DNA of 64,000 nucleotides from Isoetes taiwanensis (taxonomy: Eukaryota; Streptophyta; Lycopodiopsida; Isoetales; Isoetaceae): contig JAJEKV010000039.1 in the NCBI GenBank assembly GCA_021234155.1, positions 5,376,745-5,440,744 of the forward strand. The letters are read 5' to 3'. Position numbers and translations under genes: made by a program. How positions within the stretch are numbered: position 1 is the first letter of the stretch; every line of letters starts with the position of its first letter. The notes under the pieces were generated by a model. That model had not been told where the DNA came from. It worked only from the letters and a program-made list of their open reading frames with translations, and searched no databases. Positions 57,985 to 64,000 of the stretch are shown piece by piece.

Positions 57985-58285
57985 GGCGGCGTTTTGAAAA
58001 TGTACGGTTTCCCCTCGTACGACGAAGTGGGGATTACCACAAATTTTGAAGCGGGTACATTAGCAGCATTTTGTTCGGCTTTTATTCGCGAGAGCATCAC
58101 GTACGGTAGCCCAGGCGTGAATGCCCTCCTCACGACCATGATTGCGTTGCCTTCTATCGTGGAGCTTCGGCTCTTGTGCCCCGTCATGGCGTACGCCAGT
58201 GCGAGTGGGAATGTTCTCTTGAAGATCTGGGCCCATGGTGCCTGTACTCGACCAGCATTCACTTGACGTGCATGTGGTGGAGGCT
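57985..58285 (-). pseudogene. PIF1/Helitron-type helicase C-terminal relic
   Basis: The minus-strand frame includes RTFPLALAYAMTGHKSRSST and EGNAIMVVRRAFTPGLPYVM, then LSR. This corresponds to the last conserved helicase motifs of PIF1-family DNA helicases (LAYAMTIHKSQG, then GL-YV-LSR), with the motif's SQG changed to SRS. Such helicases occur in Helitrons and as host repair enzymes. Upstream motifs (Walker A and B) are absent, so it is a fragment. The surrounding frame of 190 codons is mostly unrelated. Confidence 0.65.
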
Positions 58286-58831
58286 TGGGGCAAAGGGTAA
58301 GGTAGTAAGAACAAAGGAAAATTGGAAAACATAATAAAGGAAAATTGACAAATGTAGAAAATAGAAAGATTTCTAATTTTCCAACAATCAAATTGGGGAC
58401 TCTTGCAAAACAAATAGACCCTATTGTCCATGCAAAGGTTAGCAAAGCCACATATACTTGAAAAGACCTTATATGATCTAAAACTACTTGGAAGTCAATA
58501 TGAAACATGCGAACTAGCTTGCACTAAAGATGGTTGCTAAACGCTCCTTAAATTAGTCCCAGTGCTACAATACTAGAGGTTGATAGTTTTTTCTTGCAAT
58601 TATTGCTTGTCCAAGATCTTGAGTTGGTTTGCACAAATAGCAAACGTATAAATGTCTAAGTTGTAGCATTTATTTAAAAAGTTGTAGGATTTATTTAAGA
58701 AGCTATTTGTAGGATATCATATAATGGTATTGTGTTGTCAATGCATTGGTAAGAAAAAAGTTTAACCCCACATGCAGGCCTAGGCCGGGTAAAATATTGG
58801 CTCCCTAACCAAACATTCAAAACCATGTGTA

Positions 58832-58880
58832 TATCGAGTTCGATATACGGCATATATCGAGTTCGATATACGTATATCCG
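58832..58880. repeat. Tandem TATATCGAGTTCGATATACG palindromes
   Basis: Two adjacent near-perfect 18-20-bp palindromes precede the larger hairpin at 58925. Related single copies appear near 59324 and 59396. Confidence 0.6.
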
Positions 58881-58924
58881 GCAGGGCGCCAAAAAATGGC
58901 GTATAAAAAAAAGCATATAAAATT

Positions 58925-59009
58925 GATATACAGTAGTATATCGAGTTAGATATACTATAGTATATTCGATATACTATAGTATATCTAACTCGATATACTA
59001 CTGTATATC
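58925..59009. repeat. Perfect 41-bp inverted repeat with 3-base loop
   Basis: The left arm 58925-58965 and right arm 58969-59009 are exact reverse complements around TCG. Each arm is itself built of TATATCGAGTTAGATATA and TATACTATAGTATA sub-palindromes. Confidence 0.95.
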
Positions 59010-59399
59010 AGATTTTTTTTGTGTTTTTTCCGGGTTCTTCGGAGCGATTTCCGGCGCGTTTTTTGGAGAGAATTTCGGGAGCAGTCATACCTGATCAGAT
59101 CATGGAAGAAGCACCAGGTTAGTAAGAGTATTCACATCAAATTCCTCAAAGATTTCTTTACTTTTACATCTCGTTCTTGTATGAGCTCTTCAACCGTTTA
59201 TTTTCATGCTTTTGATGTGCTCGTTTAGGATCTAAAATTCAATTGATGTGATTGTTTAAGAGAGGTGGGAACTAGAATTAGGATCTAAAATTCAAGGAGA
59301 TTGGTTTTATTTTTGGAAAACGTATATTGAGTGCGATATACTCACTATATTCGTATTTTGATTTCATTATGTGAATATTAAATGTAAGATTAGCGTATA

Positions 59400-59670
59400 T
59401 TGAGTTCAATATACGTCTTCCACATGTCTACAATGGTGCAACATGACTTACACATGTCGCTTTATGTTGCAACATGACTTACACATGTTAGCACATGCCG
59501 TGCACATGAGGTGACATCTATGATATTGCGTGAGCATGTGAGGGAACATAAGTTGACATGTCAATGGTTAGATAGGACATGCCAGCATGATGTTTTTTAT
59601 GTTGCAACATGACTTACAAGCGTGAGCACATGCGTGCACATGAAGTGACATCTTTAGGAGGACGTCATAA
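59400..59670 (+). repeat. CATG-rich degenerate direct repeats
   Basis: TATGTTGCAACATGACTTACA followed by GAGCACATGCGTGCACATGA and GTGACATCT occurs twice (about 59462 and 59600), with a partial copy before. No gene. Confidence 0.6.
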
Positions 59671-60228
59671 TGATCATTATGATAATTGATGATGTGGCAT
59701 GTTAAAAAAGGCATATATTTTGATGGCGTGACATGTTAATATTAGTAGTTTTTCAGTTGTAATGTTGATGTGATATGCTTTACACTCTTTTCTTTTGTGG
59801 ATTATAATGTTATTTAGATGCTCCTACTTAGCATAGGTTAATGTTTTGTATCTTGATCAAATAACAGATATTCAGTTTGAGGACGAGGAGATGATGGACT
59901 AAGATCATTTGAGCACTTGTCCAAAGAAATCCATTGATTTAATTTCCTCTGGGCTTTGAGCTTCTTTGCGCAGAGGATCGGCCGCATCGTCGGGTTGGGG
60001 ACATCATATGGAGGTCAGTACCTTCCTCTTTAGTCTTAATTGATTTTTTTATATACATTTTTAATTGGCTAAATGTTGTTTTCAATAATTAAAGCATTTA
60101 TATTACATTGCATGAAATTTGTATGTACTTTCATTAGAAGTTTAATTATTTCGCTTACTTGTTATGGGAGCTAGGTAGGGGGGGTTTATAGTATTCTTTG
60201 TTGTCTAGGAGGAGAGTAGGGGGGGTGG

Positions 60229-61316
60229 TTGATTCTTTCACGAGTTTTATGGATTGAGCCAGGCCGTGTGGGTTCTCACCGCTCGGGTATGAGGATTACC
60301 ATGTTCATGGTGTGCATCCATGATGGTTGCACACATCTAGCGTTGCGGAGGCAGCGAGAGCCAGCTTGGCTTGGGTTCCGTGACCGCGGAACTCACTGGG
60401 CCCACCATAGAGCTCATCACCCGGGAGGAGACATGGCCTAGAGCTTCCATGGGTCGCCCACGTGACCCTCTCCGGCACCGGGCACCACGTCGAGACTATG
60501 AGCGGGAGAGGGCCCGACGTCGTAGACTAGATCCAGAGCTCCGCTTGCGATACTCAGATGCATCATCACGATCCAGGGATGCCGCCTTAGTTTCTAGTCT
60601 AGGCCATAGAAGCTACCACCACCTTGTCTCCAGAGGAGTTGTTGCGAGTGCCTTCCGGATGGTCTTGATGCTGGATGGCCAGGTGGTGGCTCAGAGGGAG
60701 TACGAGAGGGAGACTACTAGACCTCTTAGACTTCGATGGTTTCAGGCCCATCCGCAGGCGTGGGAGTGCCCGCACGGGGGCGGGGTTTGAGTCGAGGTGG
60801 TTTTGCAGGCGGTTTGAGGAGTATGATGAGGGCGGGGACGCTATCCTAGTCAGGCAGACTTGGCAGGGTTTGTTCACGAGTTGAGAGGACAGCAGCAGCA
60901 GACACATGTAGGGGTTGATGGATGCACGCACAGTTGCATGGTGTCAGGCTGCATTTGATGAGGCAGAGAGGGTGAGACAGCAGGCAGTAGAGGACGCAGA
61001 GAGGGTGAGACAACAGGCAGTAGAGGAGGCGGAGATGATAGCGAGGAGGAGACAGGCAGATGAGGATGAGGTAGAGAGGATGACACGAGATGCAGCAGAG
61101 GAGACAGAGTCGAGGTTGAGACAGGAGGAGGTAGAGAGGTGCTTACGGGATAAGGAGATGGAGGCAGAGAGGTTGAGACAGGCAGATGCACGGAGGAGGA
61201 GATCATTGAATCATTTAGAGAGTTGGAGGAGTAGTGGGGTGGATCCCAGTGCAGAGATGCATAGAGACAGTACACCATGGCAGAGAGATGACATTCCACG
61301 TGATATGTTCCTGTAG
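60229..61316 (+). pseudogene. Ulp1-element upstream ORF region (Arg/Glu-rich)
   Basis: Two main frames occur (60371-60790 and 60915-61316). The first is Arg-rich (YERERARRRRLDPELRLRY). The second is a long Arg/Glu/Gln coiled coil with the imperfect repeat AERVRQQAVE. The segment is markedly more GC-rich than its surroundings, continuous in style with the protease region downstream, and broken by frame changes. It likely encodes the N-terminal part of the same transposon protein. Confidence 0.5.
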
Positions 61317-61968
61317 ACACCTCCTCCACTAGAGACACTTAGAGAGGGGATACGACGCCTTCCGATAGACTCAGATCTTGCGCAGAGGGGTCATCAGATC
61401 TTTAGTGACATCTTGCACACTGAGATGGGGCCAGGGGCTTCAATACTTATCACACCATTTCTACCACATGAGGATGCACCTGGGCGAGACGCATGGATTA
61501 GAGACTGGGGCAGAGGTTACTTCCTGTTTTGGGAGGGCGAGTATGTGAGGCATGATATCTGAGCATGTCTGTTGGCACAGCCACTCCGTGGATGGGCAGA
61601 TGAGCAGAGGAGGGATGTGCAGTATCCCCTTGATATTGTGATGCCACCTGAGCTTGAGCTGCAGCTTGCATTCTTTTAGGAGGTGTTTATCTTTGCCAGG
61701 GACTATAGGGTTGACATCATCACGGAGCTCAGGCGTTTGGTGGACAGGGATGGTGTGTATGTGCATGTGAGATTGCACGAGTTTCCAGCACTGCCCATCA
61801 GGGTTGACCATCACCTACTAGATCGATGTGAGCTCCCCTCCCACCAGGAGCAGACATGAGCTAGACGTCCACGTGGGAGACCTCCTCATTGCGGTCGAGT
61901 TGGGGGCCGAGCCATAGTTGCATATGCGATGGAGTGGGAAGATAAGATTGTACGTGTCGAGCTAGGGT
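61317..61968 (+). pseudogene. Ulp1-element middle domain, three in-frame stops
   Basis: One frame runs from PPPLETLREGIRRLP through QIFSDILHTEMGPG, WIRDWGRGYFLFWEGEYVRH and RRDVQYPLDIVMPPELELQL to CGRVGGRAIVAYAMEWEDKI. It is interrupted by a TGA near 61561, a TAG near 61677 and a TGA near 61857. It closes at a GTAAGT donor at about 61969. I recognise no named domain, but it leads directly into the protease exons, so it is part of the same gene. Confidence 0.5.
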
Positions 61969-62048
61969 AAGTTACACTTGACATGCGTTTTATTTATTGT
62001 TTTTATCACTTATCATGTATAGGTAACCTTTTGATTATGGTTTTTCAG

Positions 62049-62879
62049 AGTCCTTAGGCATATGTTTTCCGTACCAGAGAGACGTAGAGTACTTATCATA
62101 GATCCTGTTATCTATGATCGTTGGACCATGCTTCCCGATCATGATAGTGCAGTGCAGCGGGTTCAACCTTATATACAAAGCACCACACCAGATTGGGAAG
62201 GACTTCGAGCCATCATATGGCCTATCATCGTACAGTAAGTATGATTTCACTCGCAACACGTATCTTATTTTTTGCAGCTCTCACTGGGCCGTTCTTCTTC
62301 ACATACGAGATGACCAAGTCAGGCAGGCACTTGGCATTCCAGACTCACACCTTGGATGGTTCTACCTTGATTCTGTTCCATTGACTAGCGGGTTTAGGGT
62401 GCAGGAGAACACACTACATCAGTAAGTTTGTGTACTTTCCTCAAATAGTAATTAATGAAGTGTATTACATCTAGTTTTAATTATATATTCTATATATAGG
62501 TTAGGTGGCCACATATTTGCTACTTTGAGTGCCACTAGTCATTGGAGAGACTGGATCCGTAGAGCAACCATCAGCTCACTCACAGTTCCACAGCAGCAGG
62601 ATCAGTCGAGTTGCGGTGTTCACGCAGCTTTGAGCATTCGGCTGGTCGTTAGGACTCTTTTACGGCCTGAGGTTCCACATACACATGTGAGTCTATTATC
62701 TACTATGCTAAGTGTTCAACCAATTTTTAACTCTTATACTTGTGCAGGTTGGGAGAAGTTGGTACACAGAGGAGGACGTCCGCTCTGAGAGGACTCATTG
62801 GCCAATTATGTTGGCTCTTTTGTATTCCAGGGTGTACTGGTATCATCGTAGACTTAGAGAGATGGGCCAGCATCAGTAG
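62049..62879 (+). pseudogene. Ulp1/C48-type cysteine protease, four exons
   Basis: Four exons joined by GT-AG introns (62049-62234, 62278-62421, 62500-62696, 62758-62879) encode a Ulp1-like SUMO-protease fold: RRVLIIDPVIYDRW, WPIIVHSHWAVLLHI (catalytic His 62282-62284), LGWFYLDSVP (Asp 62369-62371), then PQQQDQSSCGVHAALSIR (oxyanion Gln and nucleophile Cys 62612-62614). It ends MGQHQ-stop. The triad is intact. C48 proteases of this kind are carried by plant DNA transposons such as MULE- and CACTA-type elements. The upstream domain has stops, so the whole gene is probably dead, though this part could still be translated alone. Confidence 0.75.
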
Positions 62880-64000
62880 CATTCTCCTGACCCCTGACCC
62901 CTGGGAACAGACTGAAATGTTGACAACACCCAATTTTTGACCTGGTCTTAGAGCTGGAGTACCCAAATTTGGTCGTGGTTGTGTAGCAAAGATAATGGTT
63001 AGATGTAGAAGGGTCGACGATGTTAGAGCAAACTTTGATGTTTGCGTAGAAACATTCTCGCTTGAGCTGATAGAAACATCACAAATCAAATGAAATTTGA
63101 TAAACTTAATCAGACAAAAAAGTCAGTAAAACATATAATTGGCCTTACTCGAAGAATTGGCTTCAGTCCATTTTTTGGGCCTCAATTGGCCAAACTCTGA
63201 CCAAATATGATATACTCTTATTCTATCTTTCTCTATCATGTGAGAAATGGACATCAATTATAGAATAGAGGCAAAGCATTTGCGATCAAAATTAAATGGG
63301 ATTTAACCCGATACTACTTTTAAATACTCTCTGCAAAAATCTAGGATCAATATAAACCGAGAGCAATCCTTACCGGTCTTGGCTACACGTGACATACACA
63401 TATCATAGGCAACATGATGAACTTTTATGATGGAGTTTTTCTTCTTGTCCATACACTTTGTATCCCAATGACGCCTCATGCCCTGTCTTTGGATCATGCT
63501 AGAAGTATAAAGGCCATGCCCATTGTTACACAAGTCTAAGATGACTAGCCCCTGTACCTTTAAACATGAGAAAATGATGAGAATGTTCTATAGGAACAAT
63601 TACAAGAGTCACATTTGAAGACATGAACAAGGACTTGGATCAGGTAGGCAATACCCATACCATATTTGTTGCGATTGCTTGCAGTGTCTCTCATGTGTAA
63701 TCTGCAAGGTTCCCTTGAAGTTGCATAAATCAATATGCAAAAACAGTTGGACCAAATGGTGAAACAAACGATGCCTTTGTGGTGGTAAGAGCAATATGTG
63801 CGAAGTCAACGATGGTGCTCCTAAGTCCGGCTGGCGACTTTCTATATGCAAAGATGGTAGTACAATCAAGAGCCCTCTTGAGAAAAGGCCCTGAATGGAA
63901 ACTTAAGCTCCAAATGCGCAGTAAATCTTAAATCGGTTGTCAACATTCTTTCCTTGTGCTCTCTAGCAATATGTTCACAAAGGTCATGAAAGTATCATCC
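62880..64000. other. No gene recognised at the right end
   Basis: Minus-strand frames at 62727-63089, 63303-63533 and 63609-63869 show no domain I can name. They may be parts of a decayed transposase that continues beyond the window. Confidence 0.3.

Noticed and set aside
57936-58508. 190-codon minus-strand frame as an intact gene
   Set aside because: Only the middle third matches the helicase motifs. The N-terminal part is hydrophobic translation of AT-rich DNA.
1-64000. tRNA, rRNA or organellar insertions
   Set aside because: No cloverleaf with conserved A/B boxes, rRNA core segment or dense organellar gene block was noticed by reading. A tRNAscan or Infernal run was not possible.

Overview
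This looks like a stretch of nuclear DNA from a large, repeat-rich land-plant genome. The evidence is split genes with GT-AG introns, plant-only families (germin-like protein, PXY/TDR-type receptor kinase, PPR, PHT1, plant FMO), plant LTR retrotransposons with a tRNA-Met primer site, and a DIRS-like reverse transcriptase. The DIRS-like fragment and the density of decayed material make a fern or other seed-free plant more likely than a flowering plant, but that is inference. Only two host genes look intact: a germin-like protein (14982-15668, +) and a two-exon leucine-rich-repeat receptor kinase of the PXY/TDR type (36922-39987, -).

Layout. 1-5 kb: LINE 3' end, PPR pseudogene, small inverted-repeat elements. 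5.8-7 kb: an acyl-CoA synthetase exon next to a broken insulinase fragment. 7.9-12.3 kb: a foldback element and a complete non-autonomous hAT-like element with an 8-bp target duplication. 12.5-15.7 kb: DIRS-like RT relic, then a ~1 kb tandem duplication of the germin-like promoter and the intact gene. 16-23 kb: foldback elements and single-exon relics of DUF829, DUF1990 and FMO genes. 24-29.6 kb (locus A): a decayed cluster encoding a possible BAH/PHD-like protein, an unknown protein 'X', a transposon-type DUF8039-like protein and a divergent histone H3/CENH3-like fold. 31-36 kb: a Helitron-like end and a Ty3/gypsy chromovirus integrase with chromodomain. 37-40 kb: the receptor kinase. 42-47 kb: a second integrase piece, a degenerate LTR, a LINE RT relic and a PHT1 pseudogene. 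48-53.4 kb (locus B): a 5' LTR (interrupted by a solo LTR), a tRNA-Met primer site, then a long ORF fused in frame to a well conserved histone H3, followed by a second copy of protein X. 54.8-59 kb: a split foldback element, a PIF1-type helicase relic and a perfect 41-bp palindrome. 60-63 kb: an element with introns and a Ulp1/C48 cysteine protease.

The most unusual signal is that loci A and B, about 25 kb apart and very diverged, both pair a histone-H3-fold protein with the same unnamed protein X. In locus B the pair lies directly downstream of an LTR and primer binding site. This suggests a mobile element family that carries its own histone H3 variant. Both copies are damaged (stops, frameshifts, missing pol or 3' LTR), so the window shows relics, not a demonstrably active system.
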